A stretch of DNA of 54,555 nt from Chitinophagaceae bacterium (lineage in GTDB: Bacteria > Bacteroidota > Bacteroidia > Chitinophagales > Chitinophagaceae). The notes under the pieces are model-generated. The model saw only the letters and a list, made by a program, of their open reading frames with translations, searched no databases and was not told where the DNA came from. The position numbers and the translations under genes were made by a program. Position 1 is the first letter of the stretch. Every line of letters starts with the position of its first letter. Positions 1 through 9,573 of the stretch are shown piece after piece. Location of the stretch: the NCBI GenBank assembly GCA_020848815.1, contig JADLHL010000008.1:1-54555 (forward strand), in the 5' to 3' direction.

Positions 1-1060
1 CAAATAACCAGAACAACGGTATCAAATCATTTTCTTTTAATCGTTGCATCGCTTTGCCCCACACAATGCCTTGCATAATCCAGCGGAATGCCAGTGCCCC
101 CAACGCAAACTGCCAGCTGAAAAAGATAGCACTCACAATGAGCAGGGGGTAAAATAACCAGTTCACTAAAGCATAGGTGCCCAGCAAAAACTGATGCGAC
201 GTTTTGTAAAATTTAGCGGTGCTGTAATGCCGGTTTTTTTGCTTCCACCATTCCGCAAAATTGGCCGCAGGTTCGCTGTAGGTAAATGTGTCCGGATCAA
301 TCACAATGGCCGTGTTTTCTTTGGTGGCCACCTTATTAATGAACATATCATCATCTCCACCGGGAATGTGGTTGATACTGGAAAAACCCTTGGCTTTGAA
401 GAAGAGATTTTTGCGATAGCTAAGATTGCGGCCCACACCCATATACGGCGTACCTGCCAATGCATAACTGAAATATTGCAGCGCTGTGTGAAAGGTTTCA
501 AACCGTACCAGCTTGTTGAACAGGCCCGGTTTTTTTTCATGTGCACCATAGCCCAGCACTACTTCAATATCATCGGTGTAAGCGTCCTGCATTTTTTGAA
601 TCCACCATTCGCTGGCGGGCTTGCAATCGGCATCGGTGAGCAGCATTACTTCAAACTTGCTCGATTTTATGCCAATACTCAACGGATATTTTTTACCGGG
701 AATATGCTTGGCTTCCTGCGTCAGGTTCACCGGCTTCAAATGGCGAAACATCCGCTCCAGCTCTTCCAGAAAAAACTTGGTATCGTCAAATGAGTTGTCG
801 TTTACCACCATTACTTCATGAGTGGTGGGGTACTGCTGCGTTAAAATGGGCGGCAGGTTTTGCTCCAGGTTATGGGCTTCATCTCTGGCACAAATAATCA
901 CACTCACCGGATGCGTTTGCGACTGAAACTTGTCCTTCGATTTGTAGAGCAAAAAGCGAAGAAAAAAGTACAGGTTATACAGCAGCTGGATGAGAAGTGT
1001 GAGGCATAGTGCAAGAAAAATATAAAAAGGCCATTGATGTAGTATGTCGTTCCAATTCAT
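1..1060 (-). CDS. Glycosyltransferase family 2, membrane-anchored (3' end outside window)
   Basis: Read from the minus strand, an open frame of about 353 codons starts at ATG 1060 and runs off the window's left edge without a stop. Residues 11-38 form a hydrophobic N-terminal membrane segment. A GT-A Rossmann start follows (VSVIICARDE, about 52-61), then the metal/nucleotide-sugar DAD motif at 143-145, a GDDDM acid motif at 235-239 and a QKNRH motif at 274-278, which resembles the QxxRW motif of processive GT2 enzymes. Further membrane segments start near 293. Family knowledge: GT2 enzymes with this topology transfer sugars from nucleotide donors to lipid or polysaccharide acceptors at the inner membrane. 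The acceptor cannot be told from sequence. An open frame on the opposite strand (194-793) is a shadow. Confidence 0.85.
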   Translation of the reverse strand, partial: MNWNDILHQWPFYIFLALCLTLLIQLLYNLYFFLRFLLYKSKDKFQSQTHPVSVIICARDEAHNLEQNLPPILTQQYPTTHEVMVVNDNSFDDTKFFLEELERMFRHLKPVNLTQEAKHIPGKKYPLSIGIKSSKFEVMLLTDADCKPASEWWIQKMQDAYTDDIEVVLGYGAHEKKPGLFNKLVRFETFHTALQYFSYALAGTPYMGVGRNLSYRKNLFFKAKGFSSINHIPGGDDDMFINKVATKENTAIVIDPDTFTYSEPAANFAEWWKQKNRHYSTAKFYKTSHQFLLGTYALVNWLFYPLLIVSAIFFSWQFALGALAFRWIMQGIVWGKAMQRLKENDLIPLFWLF

Positions 1061-1148
1061 TCGGATGCGTGTTTTGGGGTACGGGGATAGCTGTCAGCTA
1101 AGGCATGTCAGGATTCTTCACAGCCAACGCATACCCCGCTTCAATCCG

Positions 1149-1156
1149 CAAAAATA
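1149..1156 (-). promoter_or_regulatory. Candidate Bacteroidota -7 element for the glycosyltransferase
   Basis: On the minus strand the octamer TATTTTTG matches TAnnTTTG. It lies about 90 nt upstream of the glycosyltransferase ATG at 1060. No clear -33 TTG was found at the usual spacing, so this is a weak call. The rest of 1061-1221 shows no gene. Confidence 0.35.
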
Positions 1157-1221
1157 AGGTTTGAGGCATGGTGGATGTCAGGAATTGAAACCGGTGGATA
1201 ATTTCATCCGGCCCTTCAACG

Positions 1222-1255
1222 TTTGGCGTATCTCTTGGGGCTTCGGCTATCTTTG
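1222..1255 (+). promoter_or_regulatory. Bacteroidota-type promoter (TTTG-N22-TATCTTTG) for the subtilase
   Basis: TTTG at 1222-1225 and TATCTTTG at 1248-1255 are 22 bp apart and match the Bacteroidota -33/-7 consensus. The -7 element ends 9 nt before ATG 1265, so the mRNA leader would be very short. This placement rules out the upstream TTG at 1223 as the start codon. Confidence 0.65.
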
Positions 1256-1264
1256 ACCATTGCT

Positions 1265-4200
1265 ATGCGGAATCGACACACCCTTTTTATTGTTGGATGG
1301 CTGCTCACCGTTTGTTGCTGGCCGGCTTGGCTACAGGCGCAAACCACTGCCGTGTATCCGCTTCAGCTACCGGCTTCGGCGGTGTACGAAGGCGTGGTAC
1401 AGGTAAAAATGAAACCGGAATTTGCACATTTGCAATGGAAAAAAACAGCCAATGGCTGGCAAACCGGTTCGGCCAATCTGGATAAAGCCCTGCAAAAAAT
1501 TGCCGCCAGCAAAGTGGATACCCTCTTCAAAGCGGTGTATGAACTGGCCAATACCGACGAAAACTTTCTGGCACAGCAACACATGGAGCAAGCCGGACTG
1601 ATGCGTTGGATGACGGTTCGTTTTTCGGCCAACTTACCGGTCATGCAGGTGTGCAGCATGTTTCGCTCCCTGCCCGAAGTAGCCTGGGCCGATGCCGTGG
1701 GCAAAATCGAATTACATACCGATCCCAACGATGCGTTTTTTGCCAATCAATGGTATTTGCGCAACAGCGGTCAAACCGCTGGCAGGGTAGGTGCCGATAT
1801 CAATGTATCTCCGGCATGGAATTTTACAACGGGCAGCAGCGATGTAGTTGTGGCCGTGCATGATGGTGGTGTGCAGCTATCGCACCCCGATTTGCAAGGC
1901 AACATGTGGCCCGGCAAGTCTTTCAATTTTGTAGCTAACAATACGCAGCTCACCGACGACAACCACGGCACTCATGTAGCAGGATTGTTGGCGGCGGTGC
2001 GCAACAACGCCATAGGCATTGCCGGTGTGGCCGGTGGCAATGGCACGGCCAGCACAGGGGTAAAAATGATGAGCCTGCAAATCATCGGCGGTACACCGGT
2101 AGTGGCCGGTCACGAAGCCTTGTCGTTTGTGTATGCGGCCAACAACGGCGCTGCTATTTCGCAAAACAGCTGGAGCTACAACGCCGCCAATTTCTTTCCG
2201 CAGTACACTGCCGATGCCATCGATTATTTCATTGCCAATGGCGGCGGCACTGTGCTGAAAGGCGGCATCGTTATCTTTTCTGCTGGCAACAATGGTACCG
2301 AGCAAACCTATTTTCCGCCTGCTCACAACAAAGTACTGGCAGTAGCAGCGGCTACGCACAACGATGAAAAAGCGGGCTACTCCAACTTTGGTACCTGGGT
2401 CGATATTACCGCCCCCGGTGGCGATGCATCGCAACCCATGCTGAGCACCATCACGGGTAGCAATTATGGCAACCTGTTTGGCACTTCCATGGCTTGTCCG
2501 CTGGTGAGTGGGGCTGCGGCCTTGCTGGTGAGTCGTGCCCCGGGCAAAATGCTGGCCGATGACCTGCGCAATCTCTTACAATTTGGTGTCGATAATATTT
2601 ATCCCATCAATGCCGGCAACCTGCAGGGCAAGCTGGGCACAGGCAGGTTGAATGTGGGCAAAAGTATGCTGCGGACAGACTCGCTGGCCAACAGTGCCAC
2701 GCTGGCTGCTGTTACCAATTTTTCACTGCAGCCTCAGTGCAGCACCTGGCAGTTGCAATGGACCATCCCCGCTACTGCCAGTAAAGTGTTGGTGGCCATG
2801 GCTCCTGCCGATGCCTTCATTGGATTACCATTTTATCAAACCTATACAGTTGGCCAAACCCTGCCCGGTGGCGGCACGGTGCTGTACAGCGGCAATGCAA
2901 ATACAGCTACCATTCCCATGCCTATGGATGGCAGCCGTTGTCAACTGCGCATTTGGGCCAGCAATGCCGATGGCAGCTTGTACAGTTTGGGTGAAACGAT
3001 AACTGCAACAGTACCCGTTACTGCTAGCCTGCCACAAGCCATTGGCAGCAACAACAGCATCCAATTATCGTGGCAGCGCCAATGTCCGCAGCGAGGGTTA
3101 TTGCTGGCCACCAGTACCGATGGCAGCTTTGGAACACCCACCGGCGACCCTGCCGCAGTAACCATTATTCCCGGCGGTGGACAGCGGTTGCAACAAGGTA
3201 ACCAGACTGGATTTGTGCACACCGGTTTGCAAGCAGATCAGACCTATTACTATGCCTTGTTTCCATATCAATTGAATGGAAGCAATTGGGAATATGGTGC
3301 ACCTGTTTTGTTTGCTGGCAACACGGCTTGTGCTGTAAAAGCCTTACCCATCGAAGAAAGTTTTACCGGCAACAGCTATCCACCGGTTGGCTGGCGATTG
3401 CAGGATGGCGGGCCCAACGGAAGTTTGGTTGCCGATGGTAAAACATGGCGTCGCCTGCAATTGGCAGGTAGCTCCGCCGGCGATGATATTTCGGTGCTGA
3501 TGAATGCCTACACGCAAAACGGCAACAACAGCAAAGAAACCTTGCGTACCGCAGCTTTCACCATGCCTGATGCCAATGTAGCTGACTCGGTAATCGTGTT
3601 GTTTGATTATGCTTACCGGGCCTATGCACCCGATGCCGATTTGGCCGATTCGTTGGAAGTAGCATACAGCCTCGATTGCGGCACCACTTATCAAACCTTG
3701 TGGAAAGCAGGCGGGGTAGGCTTGGCAACGGTGCCGGGTATTTCTACCGCTGAGTTTGTACCCTTCAACAGCAGCGACTGGGCAACGAGACAACTGAAAC
3801 TGCCGCCCAGTATTCCTGCCGGTGCTACGGTAAGTATTGGCTTTGTTGGTACCAATAAGTTTGGCCAAAACCTGTGGCTCGACAACATACGGGTACGCAT
3901 GATTGAACGCAATAAAGCCGACCTGAGCCTGCCTCGTTTGGCTGCTGAAACGGACACGGTGTTGTGCAGTACTATTTTTACACCACGCATACTGCTCCGC
4001 AACAACGGTGCTGCGATGTTGCAGTCAGCACAAATTGTTTTGTTGCAAAATGGCCAACGCATCGATTCGGCTCAATATGCAGCCTTGGCATTGACCGCCA
4101 ATAAGGATACTTCCTTACCATTCAAGCCAGTTAACCTCAACCTTGGTGTACAGCAATTGCATTTTGTAGTACAGCCATTAGGAGGCATTCAAGATAATTT

Positions 4201-5041
4201 TGCTGTAAATGATACGCTGCCGGTGTGGGTGAGTGTAGCTGGTAATGCTGCGCTGCCTTACCAAACCTCGATGGAAGACAATGCAGCTGTACCTGTGGGC
4301 TCAACGAGCACACCTGTCAATCAGGGTTGGATGATTAGCAATGCTGCGGCGGCGAGTGGCAGCAAAGCCTTGCTGGCAAAACGTTTCGGACAAACATCAA
4401 CCAACACATACGAGTGGCGGTTGCCGTTGATGGCACCCATCAGCAATGCAGATTCGTTACTGTTGTATTTTACCAAAGCTTCAGCACCCACTTCAGCCAT
4501 TGATGCCAGTGCCGGAGATACGCTGGAAATTTTGTGGAGTAATGATTGCGGCCTCAACTGGCAAACCGTGGCCTCCCGGTTCGGCAGCCGCTGGCATACA
4601 GCTCCTGCAACCGACGTGGATTATGTACCTCAATTTGCCCATTGGCAAAAAGATACCATTGACCTGACTGCGTTTTTACCAAGAGCCAGTACGCCATTTC
4701 AACTGACATTCAGATTGAAAGCTGGTGGCAGCAACAATGGCTGGCTCGATGACCTGCGCATCCTTACCAAAAATGTACCTGTTGCTCTCAAGGCTGCTGG
4801 TTTCGGCGTGTACCCAAATCCGTTTAGCGGGCAGTTCCTCATTTGGCATTATCAGCCGGAGCCCCGTTGGCGCAGTGCCCGCCTCATTTCGGCCACAGGT
4901 CAACTATTGCAGCAATGGCAATGGACGACCAATCCGCCGCAAACCCTTGCAGTAAGCACGTCGCATTTGCCTGCAGGCCTGTACTATATGCAGCTGCAGT
5001 ACGATGGTTTTAGCCGAATAGAAAAGCTGGTGAAATATTGA
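1265..5041 (+). CDS. Secreted S8 (subtilisin-like) serine protease with T9SS sorting domain
   Basis: A protein of about 1258 aa counted from ATG 1265. Residues 1-26 are a signal peptide ending in LQAQ. The peptidase S8 domain carries the full triad: Asp near 200 (VHDGGV), His near 234 (NHGTH) and Ser near 408 (GTSMACP), plus the oxyanion Asn in SAGNNGT near 342. A long C-terminal region contains repeated beta-sandwich-like segments of the MAM/jelly-roll type, each with a DSLEV/WSNDCG-like signature. The last ~75 residues (VYPNPF ... LPAGLYYMQL ... KLVKY) are a type A T9SS sorting domain, so the protein should cross the outer membrane and be surface-bound or released. The start was moved from an in-frame TTG at 1223 because a promoter lies between. 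The substrate is unknown. Confidence 0.93.
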   Translation: MRNRHTLFIVGWLLTVCCWPAWLQAQTTAVYPLQLPASAVYEGVVQVKMKPEFAHLQWKKTANGWQTGSANLDKALQKIAASKVDTLFKAVYELANTDENFLAQQHMEQAGLMRWMTVRFSANLPVMQVCSMFRSLPEVAWADAVGKIELHTDPNDAFFANQWYLRNSGQTAGRVGADINVSPAWNFTTGSSDVVVAVHDGGVQLSHPDLQGNMWPGKSFNFVANNTQLTDDNHGTHVAGLLAAVRNNAIGIAGVAGGNGTASTGVKMMSLQIIGGTPVVAGHEALSFVYAANNGAAISQNSWSYNAANFFPQYTADAIDYFIANGGGTVLKGGIVIFSAGNNGTEQTYFPPAHNKVLAVAAATHNDEKAGYSNFGTWVDITAPGGDASQPMLSTITGSNYGNLFGTSMACPLVSGAAALLVSRAPGKMLADDLRNLLQFGVDNIYPINAGNLQGKLGTGRLNVGKSMLRTDSLANSATLAAVTNFSLQPQCSTWQLQWTIPATASKVLVAMAPADAFIGLPFYQTYTVGQTLPGGGTVLYSGNANTATIPMPMDGSRCQLRIWASNADGSLYSLGETITATVPVTASLPQAIGSNNSIQLSWQRQCPQRGLLLATSTDGSFGTPTGDPAAVTIIPGGGQRLQQGNQTGFVHTGLQADQTYYYALFPYQLNGSNWEYGAPVLFAGNTACAVKALPIEESFTGNSYPPVGWRLQDGGPNGSLVADGKTWRRLQLAGSSAGDDISVLMNAYTQNGNNSKETLRTAAFTMPDANVADSVIVLFDYAYRAYAPDADLADSLEVAYSLDCGTTYQTLWKAGGVGLATVPGISTAEFVPFNSSDWATRQLKLPPSIPAGATVSIGFVGTNKFGQNLWLDNIRVRMIERNKADLSLPRLAAETDTVLCSTIFTPRILLRNNGAAMLQSAQIVLLQNGQRIDSAQYAALALTANKDTSLPFKPVNLNLGVQQLHFVVQPLGGIQDNFAVNDTLPVWVSVAGNAALPYQTSMEDNAAVPVGSTSTPVNQGWMISNAAAASGSKALLAKRFGQTSTNTYEWRLPLMAPISNADSLLLYFTKASAPTSAIDASAGDTLEILWSNDCGLNWQTVASRFGSRWHTAPATDVDYVPQFAHWQKDTIDLTAFLPRASTPFQLTFRLKAGGSNNGWLDDLRILTKNVPVALKAAGFGVYPNPFSGQFLIWHYQPEPRWRSARLISATGQLLQQWQWTTNPPQTLAVSTSHLPAGLYYMQLQYDGFSRIEKLVKY

Positions 5042-5109
5042 TGTGCAACCCCTCCATTTTTTAACGCCAACACTGATAAACATCAGGCCATCGCCGCTGT
5101 TGTTTACGT

Positions 5110-5117
5110 TACATTTG
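5110..5117 (+). promoter_or_regulatory. Candidate -7 element (TACATTTG) for mqnE
   Basis: TACATTTG matches TAnnTTTG and ends 19 nt upstream of the mqnE ATG at 5137. A convincing -33 TTG is not seen at 19-23 bp. Confidence 0.5.
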
Positions 5118-5136
5118 CCAGCAATTAAAGGAATAC

Positions 5137-6303
5137 ATGAGTCAGATTTCTACCTTGATGCATAACATAGTAGCTACCGATGCGCAACTGCAGCGGATAG
5201 CAGATAAAGTAAACAACGGCATTCGCCTGAGTCCGGAAGACGGACTGTATTTGTTTGAACATGCCCCGCTGGGCTGGCTGGGTGCCCTGGCCAATCAGGT
5301 ACGGGAGCAAAAGCATGGTCACCGCACGTATTTCAACCGCAATTTTCATATTGAACCCACCAACGTGTGTGTGTTCAGCTGTAAGTTTTGCTCGTATAGC
5401 CGCCTGTACAGCAAGCGGGAAGAAGGCTGGGAGCTGAGCATCGATCAAATGCTCGACATCGTAAAAAAATACGATGGCCAGCCCGTAACAGAAGTACACA
5501 TTGTGGGTGGAGTACACCCCAAAATGGACATGTACTTTTTCATGGAACTCACCAAAGCCATCCGTGCCCATCGCCCCGATTTGCACATCAAAGGCTTTAC
5601 CGCTGTGGAGCTGGATTACATGTTCCGCAAAGCTAAAGTGAGTGTGGAAGAAGGCATGAAACTGATGCATGAAGCCGGTTTGCAATCATTGCCCGGTGGC
5701 GGTGCCGAAATTTTTGACCAAAGCGTAAGAGAACAAATCTGTGCCGATAAAGTAGACGGTGCCGGTTGGTTGCGCATTCACAAAGCCGCCCATCAGCTGG
5801 GTATGCATAGCAATGCCACCATGCTGTACGGCCACGTAGAAACCTACGCCCACCGCATAGACCACATGGAGCAGCTGCGCCAACTGCAGGATGAAACCAA
5901 GGGCTTCAATACCTTCATTCCGCTCAAGTTTCGCAACCACGACAACGAAATGAGCCATGTAAAAGAAACCACGCTGATTGAAGACATGAAAGTGTACGCC
6001 GTGGCCCGTTTGTACATGGACAACTTCCCGCATATCAAAGCTTACTGGCCCATGCTTGGCCGCCACAATGCACAGCTCAGTCTGTCGTTTGGCGTAAATG
6101 ATATTGACGGCACCATCGACGACAGTACCAAAATTTACAGCATGGCGGGCAGCGAAGAACAAAGCCCCAGCATGACCACCGAAGAGCTCGTAGCCCTCAT
6201 TCATCAGGCGGGCCGGGTAGCGGTAGAAAGAGATACACTCTACAAAGAAGTAAAAGTGTTTGAACGCAGCACAGCACCTGTGCCCGATGCGTCTTTGAAC
6301 TAA
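5137..6303 (+). CDS. mqnE: Aminofutalosine synthase MqnE (radical SAM)
   Basis: 388 aa, full length for the family. The radical SAM cluster motif CX3CX2C is at Cys78, Cys82 and Cys85, preceded by the MqnE-type phrase FNRNFHIEPTNVC. The enzyme joins 3-[(1-carboxyvinyl)oxy]benzoate to S-adenosylmethionine to give 6-amino-6-deoxyfutalosine in the futalosine pathway of menaquinone synthesis. The related MqnC has a different context around its cluster (typically NxTNxCxxxCxFCAF), so MqnE fits better. No other mqn gene lies in the window. A hairpin terminator follows the gene, so it is probably transcribed alone. Confidence 0.92.
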   Translation: MSQISTLMHNIVATDAQLQRIADKVNNGIRLSPEDGLYLFEHAPLGWLGALANQVREQKHGHRTYFNRNFHIEPTNVCVFSCKFCSYSRLYSKREEGWELSIDQMLDIVKKYDGQPVTEVHIVGGVHPKMDMYFFMELTKAIRAHRPDLHIKGFTAVELDYMFRKAKVSVEEGMKLMHEAGLQSLPGGGAEIFDQSVREQICADKVDGAGWLRIHKAAHQLGMHSNATMLYGHVETYAHRIDHMEQLRQLQDETKGFNTFIPLKFRNHDNEMSHVKETTLIEDMKVYAVARLYMDNFPHIKAYWPMLGRHNAQLSLSFGVNDIDGTIDDSTKIYSMAGSEEQSPSMTTEELVALIHQAGRVAVERDTLYKEVKVFERSTAPVPDASLN

Positions 6304-6330
6304 GTGACTCTTTGGATTGAAACAAAGAAG

Positions 6331-6355
6331 GCAGCATTTCGGTGCTGCTTTTTTT
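6331..6355 (+). terminator. Rho-independent terminator after mqnE
   Basis: GCAGCA and TGCTGC form a 6-bp stem around a 6-nt loop, followed by seven T residues. Confidence 0.8.
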
Positions 6356-6390
6356 GTGAATAGAAAGGAGCAATGTGTTATGTTAGTGCC

Positions 6391-6723
6391 ATGCACATCA
6401 ACTGGGAACAATTTGAAGCGGTAGACATGCGGGCCGGCACCATTGTAGAGGCACAGGTGTTTGACAAAGCCCGCCGGCCGGCTTACAAACTATGGATTGA
6501 TTTCGGCGAACTCGGCATCAAAAAATCGTCGGCACAAATCACTGTGTTGTACGAACCGCAGGCACTCATTGGCCGGCAGGTGATTGCGGTGGTCAATTTT
6601 CCACCCAAACAAATTGCCGATTTCATGAGTGAATGTTTGGTGTTGGGTGTATACAATGACAATAACGACGTGGTATTGCTGCAACCGCAGCAGCCCGTTC
6701 TAAACGGAGGCAAAGTAGGCTAA
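6391..6723 (+). CDS. csaA: CsaA-like tRNA-binding (EMAP-II/OB fold) protein
   Basis: 110 aa from ATG 6391, the usual size for CsaA; an in-frame ATG 18 nt upstream would add six unsupported residues. The whole protein is one tRNA-binding OB-fold domain: WEQFEAVDMRAGTI at the start, then AYKLWIDFG, SSAQIT and the VVNFPPKQIADFMSECLVLG segment that is highly conserved in CsaA. In Bacillus CsaA has been described as a secretion-linked chaperone; the fold itself binds tRNA in other proteins. The stop codon overlaps the ATG of the next gene by one base, so the two are co-translated. Confidence 0.88.
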   Translation: MHINWEQFEAVDMRAGTIVEAQVFDKARRPAYKLWIDFGELGIKKSSAQITVLYEPQALIGRQVIAVVNFPPKQIADFMSECLVLGVYNDNNDVVLLQPQQPVLNGGKVG

Positions 6724-7217
6724 TGGAAAATCAAATCGCTGTCATCCCATCACCACTCGGCCACATCCTGCTCACAGCCATTGATGATCAGGTAACGGAG
6801 ATAAAATTCATTGGTGATGCCCTGCCTTTACAAGCTGCAACTACGTCGTTGTTACAAGAAGCTTCCATACAGTTGCAGGAATATTTCGAAGGCAGCCGCA
6901 CAGAATTTAGTTTTCCCTTTGGCCAGCAAGGCACCCCATTTCAGCAGCGGGTTTGGGCGGGCTTGCTCGACATTCCTTTTGGTAAAACCATCAGCTACAA
7001 AACCATGGCCATTCGACTGGGCGATGAAAAATGCATACGGGCGGCAGGCACAGCCAATGGAAAAAACCAGCTGGCCATTGTGGTGCCCTGCCACAGGGTA
7101 GTGGGTACCAATGGAGCATTGGTAGGCTATGCCGGAGAGCTCTGGCGCAAGCAATGGCTGCTGGAGCACGAAGCCAAACACAGCGGTCTCGCCACACAGT
7201 CGGCACTGTTTGGTTGA
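6723..7217 (+). CDS. ogt: Methylated-DNA-[protein]-cysteine S-methyltransferase
   Basis: 164 aa. The acceptor motif PCHRV (IVVPCHRVVG) is intact, preceded by the helix-turn-helix region (TPFQQRVWAGLLDIPFGKTISY), and RAAGTANGKN matches the arginine-finger part of the family. The enzyme removes alkyl groups from O6-alkylguanine in DNA by irreversible transfer to the cysteine. The N-terminal half is short and lacks the Ada metal-binding domain, so this is the stand-alone Ogt/MGMT type. It shares a 1-nt stop/start overlap with csaA and forms a two-gene unit with it. Confidence 0.93.
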   Translation: MENQIAVIPSPLGHILLTAIDDQVTEIKFIGDALPLQAATTSLLQEASIQLQEYFEGSRTEFSFPFGQQGTPFQQRVWAGLLDIPFGKTISYKTMAIRLGDEKCIRAAGTANGKNQLAIVVPCHRVVGTNGALVGYAGELWRKQWLLEHEAKHSGLATQSALFG

Positions 7218-7351
7218 TTCCTGTTTTTTAACAAGCGTTTTTCCGCTGCAAAACGTCATATTGCAGTTATTCTTTACCAGCACACTCATGGGCAAATGAT
7301 TTTGCCGAAACACACGTCTTCATGTTACTATTGATCATCTAAATTTTTTGC

Positions 7352-9211
7352 ATGCGTTTTTATGTGAATGTTTTTGTAGCCGCATTGTTGTTGGCTACCA
7401 CTGCTCAGGCCCAGCCCGAACGCTGGCAGCAGCAAATCAGCTACAACATGGATGTACGGCTGAATGTGCAAACAAATATCCTGCAGGGCAAACAGCAAAT
7501 TCAGTACACCAACAATTCGCCCGATACCCTGCATGAAATTTACTTCCACCTGTATTGGAATGCCTTTCAGCCCAACAGCAGCATGGATGTACGCAGCCGG
7601 GAGCTGGGTACCAAAGTGGTGGGCCGCAACCGCGATGGCAGCGACCGCCTCGATTGGGATGGCCGTGTAAAGGATCGCATCAGCCAACTGAAGCCCAACG
7701 AAATTGGGTATTGCCGCATTCAATCCATTACCCTCAATGGTGTTACCCTTAAAGGCAAGGAATACGAAACCATCATCAAATTTGATTTGCCCAAGCCCAT
7801 TTTGCCCAGGCAAACCGTAAGCATTCAAACCCAGTTTGAAGCTCAGGTGCCGGTGCAAATTCGCCGCAGTGGCCGCGATAATGCCGAAGGCGTTCGCTAC
7901 AGCATGAGCCAGTGGTACCCCAAAGTGGTGGAGTACGACTACACCGGCTGGACGCCCAACCCCTATATTGCCCGTGAATTTTACGGTGTTTGGGGCGATT
8001 ATGATGTGAACATCACTCTCGATAAATCGTACAAGATTGGCGCCAGTGGGGTGCTGCAAAATGCAGCCGCTATCGGTTGGGGCTACGATAAGCCCGGAAC
8101 GTCGCTCAAAGACATTGCCGGAGAAACCCGCAGCTGGCGTTTCAAGGCACAAAAAGTGCACGACTTTGTGTGGGCCGCCGACCCCGGCTATCAGCACATT
8201 ACCCGCAAGCCAGACAACGGTCCTCTGTTGCATTTCATTTTTAAAAGCGATAAGCCCGACGATGCCAACTGGGTAAATACCGCCAACGAATGTGCCCGGG
8301 CCTATCCGTTTATGAAAGAAATGTTTGGCGCCTACCCATGGCCAGAATATAGCTTTATACAAGGCGGCGATGGTGGCATGGAATACGCCATGGCTACACT
8401 CATCAAAACAGCTTCACTGGGCACTGCCATTCACGAATGGATGCACAGCTGGTACCAGCACCTGATGGGTACCAACGAAAGCCTGTATGCATGGATGGAT
8501 GAAGGCTTTACCAGTTACGGCGAAAGTATGATAACGCAATACCTGAAAGGCGGCACCGGCTTTGCATTGGCCGATTCATACCGCGGCTACATTGCCTTGG
8601 CCAAAGGCAAATTTGAAGAGCCCATGAGTACGCATGCCGATCACTTTGCCACCAACTATGCGTACAGCACAGCGGCGTACAGCAAAGGCGCTGTGTTTTT
8701 GGGTCAGCTGGGTTATGTAATGGGCGACTCTCTGCTCAAAAGGACCTTGCATGCTTACTACGATACATGGAAATTCAAGCATCCTAACCCGAACGACTTT
8801 GTGCGGGTGGCCGAGAAAGTAAGCGGCATGGAGCTCGACTGGTATAAAGAGTACATGGTGTACACCACCAAAACCATCGACTATGCCATCGATAGCTTGT
8901 GGATGGAAGACAGCTACACGCTGGTACGCATTAAGCGATTGGGCGAAATGCCCATGCCGGTAGATGTGACGCTGACTTTTAAAGACAGTACTACCGAACA
9001 GCACTACGTGCCGCTCAACCTTACCTATGGCGAAAAACCTGCCGAAAGCACTGCGCCCCGTGTGGTATACCCCGCCCAGCGCTGGACGCACCGCGACATG
9101 ATTATCCGTACCAACCGCCGTATCAACGAAATTATTTCGGTGGAAATAGATGCCTCACAACGCATGGCCGATATAGAACGCAAAAACAACAAGCTGGACC
9201 TGAAATGGTAA
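7352..9211 (+). CDS. M1-family zinc metallopeptidase, exported
   Basis: 619 aa with an N-terminal signal peptide (residues 1-21, ending TAQAQ). The gluzincin motif is complete: HEWMH at 361-365 and the third zinc ligand Glu384 in WMDEGF, giving HEXXH-X18-E. GGMEYA at 341-346 replaces the classical GAMEN exopeptidase motif. Family knowledge: M1 enzymes are mostly aminopeptidases, and Bacteroidota carry several exported versions that degrade peptides in the periplasm. It is single-gene, with a strong terminator behind it. A 344-codon open frame on the opposite strand (7328-8362) is a shadow. Confidence 0.92.
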   Translation: MRFYVNVFVAALLLATTAQAQPERWQQQISYNMDVRLNVQTNILQGKQQIQYTNNSPDTLHEIYFHLYWNAFQPNSSMDVRSRELGTKVVGRNRDGSDRLDWDGRVKDRISQLKPNEIGYCRIQSITLNGVTLKGKEYETIIKFDLPKPILPRQTVSIQTQFEAQVPVQIRRSGRDNAEGVRYSMSQWYPKVVEYDYTGWTPNPYIAREFYGVWGDYDVNITLDKSYKIGASGVLQNAAAIGWGYDKPGTSLKDIAGETRSWRFKAQKVHDFVWAADPGYQHITRKPDNGPLLHFIFKSDKPDDANWVNTANECARAYPFMKEMFGAYPWPEYSFIQGGDGGMEYAMATLIKTASLGTAIHEWMHSWYQHLMGTNESLYAWMDEGFTSYGESMITQYLKGGTGFALADSYRGYIALAKGKFEEPMSTHADHFATNYAYSTAAYSKGAVFLGQLGYVMGDSLLKRTLHAYYDTWKFKHPNPNDFVRVAEKVSGMELDWYKEYMVYTTKTIDYAIDSLWMEDSYTLVRIKRLGEMPMPVDVTLTFKDSTTEQHYVPLNLTYGEKPAESTAPRVVYPAQRWTHRDMIIRTNRRINEIISVEIDASQRMADIERKNNKLDLKW

Positions 9212-9232
9212 CGGGCTTGCATGTATGCTCTT

Positions 9233-9270
9233 AAAAAAGCGCAGCACTATTTTGGTGCTGCGCTTTTTTG
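9233..9270 (+). terminator. Strong rho-independent terminator after the M1 peptidase
   Basis: A long stem (AAAAAAGCGCAGCAC paired with GTGCTGCGCTTTTTT) closes a short loop and ends in a T-tract. The flanking A-tract would also let it act on the other strand. Confidence 0.85.
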
Positions 9271-9573
9271 TTGTGTAATTACGAATGATGAAATGCACAG
9301 ATTTATTTGTCAGCAACGACTCCTTTAGGGACGTTGCGTATCGAAGGCGAATTTCAATGTTCGGGTATTAACTGCGGCTTTCATACCATGGGATGAAGAA
9401 GGGGGAAAGCATGTGGCTTTGCCCACCGAAAGTTTCGGATAATGCAATGCACAGAACAAGTGATGATGCTATTGCATTAACAGCTGTTATAAGCGAATAA
9501 GCCTAGACGTTAAAGTTTAGCTTTTCAGAACAATAGCGACACTGTCATGTTCTATTGCTACAAAACTATTAAA
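9271..9573. other. Intergenic region with a small hairpin, no gene seen
   Basis: About 300 bp. The only structures noted are a hairpin at 9313-9337 (GCAACG paired with CGTTGC) and a short palindrome CCGAAA-GT-TTCGG near 9426. No exact TAnnTTTG was found; TAGCTTTT at 9518-9525 is the closest match in front of the fasciclin gene. Confidence 0.4.

Noticed and set aside
194..793. 199-codon open frame on the plus strand
   Set aside because: Shadow of the truncated glycosyltransferase on the minus strand, which carries DAD and GDDDM motifs.
7328..8362. 344-codon open frame on the minus strand
   Set aside because: Fully antisense to the M1 peptidase, which has all its motifs; no family likeness.
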